Of a stretch of DNA of 64,000 nucleotides, positions 27,884 to 36,551 are shown in pieces. A program made the translations under genes and the position numbers. The notes under the pieces were generated by a model that had not been told where the DNA came from, ran no database searches, and saw nothing but the letters and a program-made list of their open reading frames with translations. The number at the start of each line of letters is the position of its first letter. Position 1 is the stretch's first letter. This DNA comes from Caryophanales bacterium UBA6865 (GTDB lineage Bacteria > Bacillota_I > Bacilli_A > RFN20 > CAG-826), in contig DKCV01000016.1 of NCBI GenBank assembly GCA_002449265.1, positions 39,934 to 103,933 on the forward strand, given 5' to 3'.

Positions 27884-30412
27884 ATGAAAAAAGCTAAATC
27901 ACTATTCCCTCTTGGTTCAATCATGGTCGTAGGCACTATGGCTCTAGGAGGGTGTAACGGAGGCTTTAGCGATAAGCGCTACACACTTTATGATGTGACT
28001 TCGCTAAGTCCGAATTTATGGGGGCCAGGGCATCGACTATATACGCACGACGCCCTTGTGTATTCCTATACGGAATCTGGTCTTGTCGACTTTGTTCCTG
28101 ACGAATCGAAAACCAGCTATAAGGTAATCCCCGTCATGGCTAAGGAGCTCCCTCTTGATGCAACAAGCACCCTTACTGATGAAGAAGTAAGCCGATATCG
28201 TATGGAAGTGGATACGGATAAAAACGGGGAAAAATTCACCAAAGGCCAAAAATGGCTCGTTAAGCTTAACCCGAATGCCGTTTTTGAAGATGGCAGCAAA
28301 ATAACCGCTGATACCTACATTGAGTCTTTAAAAAGGGTGTTGGATCCCCAAATGCAAATGCCGCGCGCTAGTGGTTTCACGACTGGGAAAGTAGCAGTTG
28401 CCGGAGGAGAGTTTTATTTGAAGAACAACCGCGCGTTCTTGGAGCCTTATTTGGACGAAAAAGGGCAAGCAAACAAAAAACAAGTCGCTAAAGACGATGG
28501 TTGGTTTTTCAATTTGTTCAAACCACTCCCTTTCTTTCGCGATGGCATTTCGTTTTTCTCGATGTGCAAGAACTATTTCCCATATGATAAAGAGGTAATG
28601 GACCTTATTGCGGATAAGGATGCTTTTGGGGTCGAATCTCATCCGAAAGATGTTCGCATTGATAGCAAAGAGAACGAAGCGCTACGGGATCGCGTTTTTC
28701 TTGCCGCGAAAAAAATTGTCGGAAGATTAGATTTAGCCGACCCTACCAGGTTCCAAAACGCGATTGAGGAACGCGATATTGTTAGGAAAGGGGAACCTTT
28801 CTCGTTAGAAGCGTTTCTGTTCCGTTACTTTAAAAACCCAGAATATTCATTTGAGAATGTCGGCATCAAAAAAATAGACGACTATTCTTTCTATTATTAT
28901 TTCAAGCTTCCTTTGTCCAATTTCTTTGCCCAACAGTTTTTCGGGGGAAGTTGGCTCGTTAAGCTTGATCTTTGGGATAAACTAAGGAAACCAGTCGCCG
29001 ATAGCGATTTATATTCAACGACCTATGCAACATCGAAAGAGACTTATGTTGGCTATGGGCCTTACAAACTAGAGTCTTTCCAAGCGGACAAAAATTTCAA
29101 GCTTACGAGAAACGATTCTTGGGTTGGCTATAAAAACGGCCTAAATGAGGGCAAATACCAAATTGATAGCATTTCTTTTGAAGTCGTGAGCAATCCCGAT
29201 ACGGTTCTTACGATGTTCCGAAAAGGGGAAATCGATAGCTATAGTCTACTAGGGACAGAAAAAAAGATTTTCGATTCTTGTTCGCGGGTGATTAATTCTC
29301 CTACGGGTCACGTGACTAAGCTCACCTTAAATAGCGTTTATGATCTTTTAAAAGCTTTGCAAGACAAAGAAAGCGATGGCTCGAACCATACGATTTTATC
29401 GAACATCAATTTTAGAAAGGCCCTTTCTTTGGGTTTTGACCGAAAAACGTTTTGCCAAGTGAAAACCGCCGCTTGGATCCCATTCAATGTGCCGATTTCC
29501 ACCGTTTCTTTAGCTGATCCCGATAGCAAAACCATCTATCGAGAGACAAAAGAAGGGAAAGCGGTTATCGAAAAGCATTTTGGCCTTGATGAAGGGAAAT
29601 CAAATTACATTTCTTTCGATTTAGCGGAAGCGAAGGAACTTATCGATAAGGCAATCGAAGAAGAAAACGCTTCGAATCGCGAAGGGTCTTATAAAAAAGG
29701 ACAAAAGGTCCATCTCATCTGGGAATGTCCTACGGAAGGATGGAAAGATAGGATCAATTGGATTATCGAGAATTACAAAAAGCTCATGAAGGGAACTTTA
29801 CTAGAAGATAAATTTGAAATCGAAATCAAATCTACTTCCCCCAATGATTTCGTGCAGCATATGCGTAACGGAATTTGTGATATGGCCATCTCTACTTGGA
29901 CGGGTGGCGATACTGACCCCTTCACTTTCATCGGGGTATTTACCGATTCAAAAAGAATGTTCGAACCCTATCCCGTCCATCGCGACTATCTAGAGATTGA
30001 TTTAGATACTGGCGAATATAGTTCGGAGCGTGGCGAATTAGTGAGAACGCGGAAAAACGCAGTTGGCATGCGAATCGATAGTGAAGATAGTGGGCAAGAA
30101 AAAGGGTATTGGTACTATGAACTTACGAGTGGCAAATACAATGCAATACGTTCTGACATTAAGACGCGCCTTAATATTTTGTCCGCACTAGAAAGCCATA
30201 TCGTTGGCAAATTCAATTTCATCACTTTCGCTATGCGTCAATCTTCCTCGATTAATAGTTATCGCCTCAAGGATGGGGTCGATAACTATATCCCGTTAAT
30301 TGGATATGGCGGAATTCGCGAAATGCGCTTGCTTAAAAATAATAGCGAGTGGAAGAAGTGGGTGAACGAGAACGCTACTAGCGACGATGGCTATATCGAT
30401 TACAACAAATAG
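27884..30412 (+). CDS. oppA: Second oligopeptide-binding lipoprotein (OppA2)
   Basis: 842 aa. The signal MKKAKSLFPLGSIMVVGTMA is followed by LGGC with Cys24. The family 5 binding-protein pattern is clear: VFEDGSKITADTYIESLKRV (about residue 130), VGYGPYKLESFQ in the middle, and SIN-RKALSLGFDRKTF-like sequence later. The C-terminus SYR-KDGVDNYIPLIGYGGIR resembles the end of OppA1, so the two are paralogues, but this gene has host-like base composition throughout. AAGGAGAAG precedes the start. It is the first gene of the plus-strand opp operon. It should capture peptides for OppB2/OppC2, perhaps with a different length or sequence preference than OppA1 (inference). Confidence 0.92.
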   Translation: MKKAKSLFPLGSIMVVGTMALGGCNGGFSDKRYTLYDVTSLSPNLWGPGHRLYTHDALVYSYTESGLVDFVPDESKTSYKVIPVMAKELPLDATSTLTDEEVSRYRMEVDTDKNGEKFTKGQKWLVKLNPNAVFEDGSKITADTYIESLKRVLDPQMQMPRASGFTTGKVAVAGGEFYLKNNRAFLEPYLDEKGQANKKQVAKDDGWFFNLFKPLPFFRDGISFFSMCKNYFPYDKEVMDLIADKDAFGVESHPKDVRIDSKENEALRDRVFLAAKKIVGRLDLADPTRFQNAIEERDIVRKGEPFSLEAFLFRYFKNPEYSFENVGIKKIDDYSFYYYFKLPLSNFFAQQFFGGSWLVKLDLWDKLRKPVADSDLYSTTYATSKETYVGYGPYKLESFQADKNFKLTRNDSWVGYKNGLNEGKYQIDSISFEVVSNPDTVLTMFRKGEIDSYSLLGTEKKIFDSCSRVINSPTGHVTKLTLNSVYDLLKALQDKESDGSNHTILSNINFRKALSLGFDRKTFCQVKTAAWIPFNVPISTVSLADPDSKTIYRETKEGKAVIEKHFGLDEGKSNYISFDLAEAKELIDKAIEEENASNREGSYKKGQKVHLIWECPTEGWKDRINWIIENYKKLMKGTLLEDKFEIEIKSTSPNDFVQHMRNGICDMAISTWTGGDTDPFTFIGVFTDSKRMFEPYPVHRDYLEIDLDTGEYSSERGELVRTRKNAVGMRIDSEDSGQEKGYWYYELTSGKYNAIRSDIKTRLNILSALESHIVGKFNFITFAMRQSSSINSYRLKDGVDNYIPLIGYGGIREMRLLKNNSEWKKWVNENATSDDGYIDYNK

Positions 30413-30426
30413 CCTAAATTCGAATT

Positions 30427-30447
30427 AGGGAGCGAAACCCGCTCCCT
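30427..30447 (+). other. Intercistronic stem-loop between oppA2 and oppB2
   Basis: AGGGAGCG pairs with CGCTCCCT around a five-base loop. There is no T-run after it, only TAACG. Position and probable role match the hairpin at 21805-21838 in the other opp operon. Confidence 0.75.
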
Positions 30448-30469
30448 TAACGCTAAAGAAAGGAGATTT

Positions 30470-31417
30470 ATGCTTCGCTATATCGCAAAAAGAATCGGCC
30501 TAATGGTGCTTACTTTCTTTATCATCATGACGATATGCTTCGTTTTGATTCGCTTGCTTCCTATTGCTCCTTGCAAAGCGGAAGATAATAGCTGCATTTC
30601 CATTAATGCGTGGAGAGAGGCACTAGGCTACAATAAACCGATTGCAATTCAATATTTGCTTTATTTAAAGCACATCTTCCAAGGCGATTTTGGTGTTGGA
30701 TTTACTCTTTATGGCGGGAAAGAAGTGACTTCCGTTTTGCTAGAGAAACTCCCCAATACGATTTATCTAAATCTATGGGCGACTTTGCTAGCGACGCCGC
30801 TTGGGCTAATTTTAGGGATTCTAGCCGCCCTAAAGAAAAACAAATGGCAGGATCAACTGATTTCTTTTTCGGTAGTGTTGCTTATTTCCGTGCCTAGTTA
30901 CATCTACTGTTTCCTTCTTCAATATCTACTTTGCGTGAAATTTGGCTTATTCCCCCTCATCGTAAAGGGAGGATACGAATTCTATAACCCCACCTTCTTC
31001 TATAGCTATTTGCCGCCGATTTTATGTTTGACGGTTGGGAGTATTGCAGGATTAACCCGTTATACGCGCGCCGAGCTGACGGAAGTGCTGACAAGCGAAT
31101 TCATGCTTTTGGCTAGAGCGAAAGGGTTGACGAGGAAGGAAGCGACCTATCGCCATGCGTTACGTAATGCGATGGTCCCGATTTTCCCGATGATTTTAGG
31201 ATCTTTTATTTCTTGCTTGAGCGGGTCGATCGTCGTGGAGAATTTCTTCGCGATTCCAGGAGTGGGCTCCCTTTATTTATTAAGCATCAATAACCAAGAT
31301 TACAACTTCTTTATGTTCTTGACGATGTTTTACCTTTCGATTGGTTTATCGGCAAGCTTACTAATCGACCTTTCTTATGGATGGGTTGATCCGCGCATCA
31401 GGATGGGGGCGAGATAA
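30470..31417 (+). CDS. oppB: Oligopeptide ABC transporter permease OppB2
   Basis: 315 aa, the normal family length. It begins MLRYIAKRIGLMVLTFF, has about six membrane segments, an EAA loop ARAKGLTRKEATYRHALRN and the C-terminal SYGWVDPRIRMG hallmark. The external loop after TM1 is shorter than in OppB1 and contains two cysteines (CKAEDNSC). AAAGGAGA lies upstream, and the stop is two bases before the oppC2 start. It forms the transport channel of the second oligopeptide importer. Confidence 0.94.
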   Translation: MLRYIAKRIGLMVLTFFIIMTICFVLIRLLPIAPCKAEDNSCISINAWREALGYNKPIAIQYLLYLKHIFQGDFGVGFTLYGGKEVTSVLLEKLPNTIYLNLWATLLATPLGLILGILAALKKNKWQDQLISFSVVLLISVPSYIYCFLLQYLLCVKFGLFPLIVKGGYEFYNPTFFYSYLPPILCLTVGSIAGLTRYTRAELTEVLTSEFMLLARAKGLTRKEATYRHALRNAMVPIFPMILGSFISCLSGSIVVENFFAIPGVGSLYLLSINNQDYNFFMFLTMFYLSIGLSASLLIDLSYGWVDPRIRMGAR

Positions 31418-31419
31418 CT

Positions 31420-32913
31420 ATGAAAAATTTAGAAATGAAAAATCGTTTTCGTTTTGTGGATCTAGAAAAAAGAGGCACGGAAGCGACGTTTACCAATAAA
31501 CGCGTTGGCTATTTTAGGGATGCGATGCATCGCTTTTCGAAAAATAAAGGCTCTTTGGCTGCGGGGGTGGTAATTCTACTTTTGCTCCTATTCGTAGTTA
31601 TCACCCCTTTCTCTACCCGCTATAGTGCGACAGATTCCGATGTTTATTATTCAAATTGTTTGCCAAAGATGTTTAACGATAACGGCGGGTTTTTCGATGG
31701 CACGGAAAGACGCACGTTAGGGGAAGCGGAATATTATCTTTATCGCGAGGCGGGTAAGATTCGTGATACCTACCAAAAATATAAAACCGGCGATGATTTT
31801 TCCGGTTTCACCACCAAATATGAAGTGAGGGTGGATTCTTACGTGATTGGAGCGGTGCATCACACTTTCACGAAAGAAGAATTGCTTCGCGTGCTTGAAT
31901 ACGACAAAAAAGTAAGCGAAGAATACAAAGTCATGCTTCCTCTTATTGATTCTTCTTGGATCAAAATCGAAAAGCAAGAAAGTAGCATGACGGAAAATAC
32001 CATTCGTAGCAATGCGAATTACGATTATCGCTTTAATTCCCGCACGAAATTACCGATTTTTAAGGACGGAAAAATTCAAAAAAGTTGGAAAATTGACGCA
32101 AAAGGGGACTATGTTTACTATGAAGCGACTGGCTTAAGTCAAAATGTCTATAACGTCCGTTTAAATTACGATAATTACTATTATTCGATTCATCATTTTC
32201 GACCGATGTTTGGCTTAGGGAGCGATCAAGATGGGCGTGATATCCTTACGCGTCTTGCGATTGGAGGAAGATTCTCGCTGATTTTCGCCCTTTGCGTCAG
32301 TGCGATTAATTTCGTGATTGGCTTAATATACGGGGCAATTGAAGGGTTTTATGGGGAAAGCGTGGATATTGTGATGGAGCGAATTGCCGAGATTTTAGGA
32401 CACGTCCCCTTAATCGTAGTTATCGCTTTGTTCAAGAGCTATAGCGGTATCTATTTCAATCTCTCTACCTCGGTAATGTTATTTCTCGCATTTATTTTGA
32501 CGGGGTGGCTAGGAACGGCATCTTTAGTGAGAATGCAGTTCTATCGTTACAAAAACCAAGAATACATCTTGGCGAGCCGTACGCTTGGGGCAAGTGATAA
32601 GCGGCTTATTTTCCGTCACATTCTTCCTAATTCCATTGGAACAATTGTGACGTCAAGTATCCTTATGATCCCAGGCGTTATCTTCGGGGAATCCGCTCTT
32701 TCTTATCTAGGAATCATCAATTTTGACGCTACAGGAGGCACTTCCATTGGAACGATGCTTGCTCAAGGGCAAAGCACATATACGACCTATCCAAACAACG
32801 TTCTTTGGCCCGCTTTATTTATTTCCACTCTGATGATTTGCTTCAACTTATTTGGGAATGGGTTACGCGACGCGTTCAACCCACAGTTAAGAGGTTCTGA
32901 ATATGCAAAATAG
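31420..32913 (+). CDS. oppC: Oligopeptide ABC transporter permease OppC2 with large extracellular loop
   Basis: 497 aa. TM1 is about residues 48-67, and the permease core starts only near residue 282 (GGRFSLIFALCVSAINFVIG). The ~210 residues in between should be extracellular and share the VRVDSY element and a leucine/aspartate-rich stretch (LEYDKKVSEE, PLIDS) with the loop of OppC1. The EAA loop SRTLGASDKRLIFRHILPN and the C-terminal FNLFGNGLRDAF are intact. The gene follows oppB2 at two bases and overlaps oppD2 by 11 bp. Transport role is secure; the loop's role is unknown. Confidence 0.92.
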   Translation: MKNLEMKNRFRFVDLEKRGTEATFTNKRVGYFRDAMHRFSKNKGSLAAGVVILLLLLFVVITPFSTRYSATDSDVYYSNCLPKMFNDNGGFFDGTERRTLGEAEYYLYREAGKIRDTYQKYKTGDDFSGFTTKYEVRVDSYVIGAVHHTFTKEELLRVLEYDKKVSEEYKVMLPLIDSSWIKIEKQESSMTENTIRSNANYDYRFNSRTKLPIFKDGKIQKSWKIDAKGDYVYYEATGLSQNVYNVRLNYDNYYYSIHHFRPMFGLGSDQDGRDILTRLAIGGRFSLIFALCVSAINFVIGLIYGAIEGFYGESVDIVMERIAEILGHVPLIVVIALFKSYSGIYFNLSTSVMLFLAFILTGWLGTASLVRMQFYRYKNQEYILASRTLGASDKRLIFRHILPNSIGTIVTSSILMIPGVIFGESALSYLGIINFDATGGTSIGTMLAQGQSTYTTYPNNVLWPALFISTLMICFNLFGNGLRDAFNPQLRGSEYAK

Positions 32914-34684
32914 AATAGAAAACAAAATACTTTCGGTTAAGAACCTTCGCGTGAGTTTCTGGACCAATAATGGCATCGTTAAAGCAGTGCGAGGCGTTTC
33001 TTTTGATTTGTATAAAGGAAGAACGCTAGCGATTGTTGGTGAATCTGGATCGGGAAAAAGTCAAACTTCCCGTGCGATTATGGGGTTATTGGCCCCAAAC
33101 CGTATTATCGAAGAAGGAGAAATTCTTTACGATGGGAGAGATATCCTCCGCTTAAAAGAAGAGGAACTTTGCGCAATCCGCGGTTCTCATATTGCGATGG
33201 TCTTTCAGGACCCGATGAGTTCGCTTAATCCGATTGTCAAAGTCGGGAAGCAAATTGTTGAAGCAATCTACATCAAGCAAATTCGCTTGATCAAAGAAAA
33301 TCGAGCGAGGGCTTTATATCTAAAGAAAGCCCTTCTTAACGATAACCCTGAATCGAAAGATATCCTAATCGGAGTCGAAAAAGGGGAGATAAATAAAAGC
33401 GCACTTTTCCCACTAGCGAAGAGAACCGTCGAACGAGTCGAAAATGAGATTTTTTCTAATGCATCAAGTTATCGAATTGAACTTCTTCGCATTCTTAATA
33501 GTGGCGTTTTTTCTAAACAAGAAAATGCCTTTTTAGGACTAAAAAAAGAACTTCCGATTCTAGAAAAAATGAATAAGGGAATTGAGAACCACCTAAGCGA
33601 AACAAAAGACGATTTCGTATTCACTTTTGTTTTAACGATGCGTTATTACCTTAACGAATATCGAAAAGCACTCAAACGAGAGAAAATCGCTGCAAAACTT
33701 GCCTTAAAGAAAGAAAAACGCCTTCAAAAAGGCAAGAAGGTGAAGGAAATAGACCCAATAATGAGCAAAGCGTGGGCAAGCGAGATTGATGATTCTTCTT
33801 ATGGGATAAGTCGACGCGCACAAGAATATTTCTCCTCTTTTATCGCTCATTTAGAGCGTCGTTATTCTTTGAAAGAAAAAATAGACCTCTCCTCTCAAAT
33901 AGAAGCGCTTATAGACTCTTATTGGAAAGCACTTCATCACGCAAAAAAGAAAATCGATAAAAAAGAACTTGAGAGAAAAGCGGTTGAATTATTGAGTGAA
34001 GTCGGCATCAAAGATCCAGAGAAGCGGATGAAACAATACCCCTTTCAGTTATCGGGCGGGATGAGACAACGCGTTGTTATTTCTATCGCTTTATCGAGCG
34101 ACCCCGAGATTCTAATTTGCGATGAGCCGACTACCGCGCTAGATGTCACAATCCAAGCCCAGATTCTTGATTTAATCCGCGATTTAAAGAAGAAAAGAAA
34201 CCTTTCCGTTATCTTTATCACGCATAACCTTGGGGTTGTCGCGAATATCGCAGACGATATTGCGATTCTCTATGCTGGAAAAATCGTAGAAAGAGGGACG
34301 GCGGAGGATATTTTCTACCATCCTGCTCATCCATATACATGGGCTTTATTATCTTCTGTCCCCGATTTAGAAACTAAAAATCGCCTCGATTCAATTCCTG
34401 GCACCCCTCCGAATATGATAGTTCCTCCAAAAGGAGATGCCTTCGCTAGCCGCAACAAATACGCGTTGGAGATCGATTTTGAAGAAGAACCGCCTTTCTT
34501 TACTATCTCTAAAACGCATGAGGCAGCAACGTGGCTGCTCGATAGTAGAGCGCCTCACGTTGGCCCGCCAAAATCTGTCACTGACCGAATCGCTAGATTT
34601 CAGAAATTGAATGAGGGAAAGGTCACGAATAGAAAGGAGAAGAATAATGGAAAAAAACGTAAAAATCTCCCCAAAAAGCAATAA
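32903..34684 (+). CDS. oppD: Oligopeptide ABC transporter ATPase OppD2 with helical insertion
   Basis: 593 aa. Walker A GESGSGKS is at residues 46-53, Q-loop Gln102, signature LSGGMRQR at 383-390, Walker B ILICDEP at about 403-409, and the oligo/dipeptide C-terminal element IPGTPPN is present. About 215 extra residues, Lys/Glu/Leu-rich, separate Q-loop and signature, at the same place as in OppD1. The insert differs in sequence and length from that of OppD1, which suggests old descent with loose sequence constraint. It overlaps oppC2 by 11 bp and oppF2 by 38 bp. Confidence 0.93.
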   Translation: MQNRIENKILSVKNLRVSFWTNNGIVKAVRGVSFDLYKGRTLAIVGESGSGKSQTSRAIMGLLAPNRIIEEGEILYDGRDILRLKEEELCAIRGSHIAMVFQDPMSSLNPIVKVGKQIVEAIYIKQIRLIKENRARALYLKKALLNDNPESKDILIGVEKGEINKSALFPLAKRTVERVENEIFSNASSYRIELLRILNSGVFSKQENAFLGLKKELPILEKMNKGIENHLSETKDDFVFTFVLTMRYYLNEYRKALKREKIAAKLALKKEKRLQKGKKVKEIDPIMSKAWASEIDDSSYGISRRAQEYFSSFIAHLERRYSLKEKIDLSSQIEALIDSYWKALHHAKKKIDKKELERKAVELLSEVGIKDPEKRMKQYPFQLSGGMRQRVVISIALSSDPEILICDEPTTALDVTIQAQILDLIRDLKKKRNLSVIFITHNLGVVANIADDIAILYAGKIVERGTAEDIFYHPAHPYTWALLSSVPDLETKNRLDSIPGTPPNMIVPPKGDAFASRNKYALEIDFEEEPPFFTISKTHEAATWLLDSRAPHVGPPKSVTDRIARFQKLNEGKVTNRKEKNNGKKRKNLPKKQ

Positions 34685-36086
34685 TTCTCGCTTACAAGAC
34701 AATAGACCGCTACTTTCCGTTTGCAATTTAAAGCAATACTTTCGCTTTGGAAGTGGCGCTTATAAATATAATAAAGCCGTACACGATGTCTCTTTTGATA
34801 TCTATGAAGGAGAGGTAGTTGGCTTAGTAGGAGAGTCAGGGTGCGGAAAAACCACAACCGGAAGGAGTATCATTCGTCTATACGATATAACGAGTGGCTC
34901 TGTTTATTTTGATGGCGTGAGAATCTCCGCAGGAACCCGCTATAATGAAAAAGAAATCAAGTGGAAATCCATTCGTTATCATGAAGAAATTCGTTCTTTA
35001 AAAGAGAAAAAGAAAGAATCCCTTCGCGAATTCGTGAGTAAAGATGACGAAGATGCAAAAGCGGAAAGAGAGAAACTGAGGAAAGAATTTGACGAAAAAA
35101 TCAAAAAACTAAAGGAAGAACTTTCCATCTTAGTAAAAGAACAACGTCAAGCTATTCGTCTAGCCCGTTACGACAATAAACATTGTAATCAGCCCTTTGC
35201 GAAAGAGGCCATCGATAAAGTAAACGCTAAGCACCGAGCAAAACGCGAAGCTTTAAAAGCGGAAAAAGCCTCCCTTTTGGCCAGAATAAAGGAAGAATTC
35301 ATTTACTTAAAGGAGCGATACATCGCTTCTAAAACCAAGATTACAAGCCAAATTCAAATGGTTTTTCAAGATCCAATTGCTTCGCTTGATCCCCGGATGA
35401 CGGTTCGAGAAATCATTGCGGAAGGCTTGCGTATTCAAGGGATTCATGAAAAAGATATTATCGATACAAAAGTGAAAGAAGCTCTTTTAAAAGTCGGTTT
35501 ACAAGAAGAAATGGCATCGCGTTATCCGCACGAATTTAGCGGTGGGCAAAGACAAAGGATCGGTATCGCTAGAGCGCTTACGATGGAGCCGCGGCTTCTT
35601 ATTTGCGATGAGCCAGTGAGCGCGCTTGATGTTTCGATTCAAGCACAAGTGATCAATCTTCTTAACGATTTAAAAAAAGAACTTCATCTATCAATTCTTT
35701 TTATCGCTCATGATTTAAGCGTTGTGAAATATTTTTGCGATAGAATCGCTGTAATGTATTTTGGGAACATCGTGGAAGTGGCAACTAGTGATGAACTATT
35801 CCTTCATCCGCTTCATCCGTATACTCGCTCTTTGCTTAGCGCGATTCCGCTTCCTGACCCTCGTTACGAAAAGAAGCGAAAGCGGATTGATTATGTTCCT
35901 AGTCTTGAGCACCATTACGAAATAGATAAGCCAGCGCTTATCGAAGTGAAGAAAGGCCATTTTGTATTTTGTAACGAAGAAGAACTATCTCGTTACAAAA
36001 AGAATTTAGTCAAGGGGAATCGATATGAAAGAAAAAAATCAGTGCAAAGTCATCGATATAGAAGAGAAACGAAAGTCTCTTCATAA
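34647..36086 (+). CDS. oppF: Oligopeptide ABC transporter ATPase OppF2 with helical insertion
   Basis: 479 aa from the ATG at 34647, chosen because AAAGGAGA lies nine bases upstream and the sequence aligns with OppF1 from there (MEKN... versus MENK...); the frame itself is open from 34611. Walker A GESGCGKT is at 62-69, Q-loop Gln241, then FSGGQRQR and the DEPVSALD Walker B region. Between Walker A and the Q-loop lies a Lys/Glu-rich insert (about residues 100-233), at the same point as in OppF1. The last part overlaps the following gene by 62 bp. Couples ATP hydrolysis to peptide import with OppD2. Confidence 0.93.
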   Translation: MEKNVKISPKSNNSRLQDNRPLLSVCNLKQYFRFGSGAYKYNKAVHDVSFDIYEGEVVGLVGESGCGKTTTGRSIIRLYDITSGSVYFDGVRISAGTRYNEKEIKWKSIRYHEEIRSLKEKKKESLREFVSKDDEDAKAEREKLRKEFDEKIKKLKEELSILVKEQRQAIRLARYDNKHCNQPFAKEAIDKVNAKHRAKREALKAEKASLLARIKEEFIYLKERYIASKTKITSQIQMVFQDPIASLDPRMTVREIIAEGLRIQGIHEKDIIDTKVKEALLKVGLQEEMASRYPHEFSGGQRQRIGIARALTMEPRLLICDEPVSALDVSIQAQVINLLNDLKKELHLSILFIAHDLSVVKYFCDRIAVMYFGNIVEVATSDELFLHPLHPYTRSLLSAIPLPDPRYEKKRKRIDYVPSLEHHYEIDKPALIEVKKGHFVFCNEEELSRYKKNLVKGNRYERKKSVQSHRYRRETKVSS

Positions 36087-36501
36087 GTTATTGCTTCGGT
36101 TATTAATTTCCTTTTTGTTCGTACTCTTTTTATTTTCTTTAACATTTTGTTTGGAAGTATTTGGCCCCATGAATATATCGTTATCCTTGCATAAACTACG
36201 CGTTTTAAGTGATTCTTTCTTTATAGGAGGCATTATCCCGGTCCTATTTTGGCTATTAGTTTGGGTTAATGAAAAAGGGGCTTTCGATTTGCTTAGCTTT
36301 AGCGTTAAGAAGATATGGTCGTCTATTTTCCGAAGTAATAAGAATTATTTCGTTGGAAGTTATTATGACTACGTCAGTAAGAGACGAAAAAACGCTAAAG
36401 CAATCCATTATGAAGTATTAATCATTGGGGGAATATCCCTATTATTGGGGGTTATGTTTGCTTTATTATCACTAAGTTATGAAGCCTCGATGATTCGTTA
36501 A
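36025..36501 (+). CDS. Small membrane protein linked to opp operon (paralogue of 15205-15669)
   Basis: 158 aa. The start overlaps the oppF2 coding end by 62 bp and has AAGGGG at a good distance. A basic N-terminus (KEKNQCKVIDIEEKRKSL) precedes hydrophobic segments at about residues 22-42, 55-77 and 134-154. GAFDLLSFSV and GSYYDYVSKRRK, then AIH before the last helix, match the corresponding GAFDALTYAV and TYYDYKLKK..., IH pieces of the 154-aa protein after oppF1. The conserved place after oppF in two divergent operons argues for a role tied to the transporter. I cannot name the family securely. Confidence 0.77.
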   Translation: MKEKNQCKVIDIEEKRKSLHKLLLRLLISFLFVLFLFSLTFCLEVFGPMNISLSLHKLRVLSDSFFIGGIIPVLFWLLVWVNEKGAFDLLSFSVKKIWSSIFRSNKNYFVGSYYDYVSKRRKNAKAIHYEVLIIGGISLLLGVMFALLSLSYEASMIR

Positions 36502-36551
36502 TCATATGTATTTATGGATTTTTCCGTTTTCTCTCGTTAGACTTCCTTTGT

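Noticed and set aside
32903..36086. Possible use of TGA as tryptophan codon (Mycoplasma code)
   Set aside because: Tryptophans in conserved positions are TGG, and TGA ends genes such as oppF1 and whiA; no frame needs TGA readthrough.
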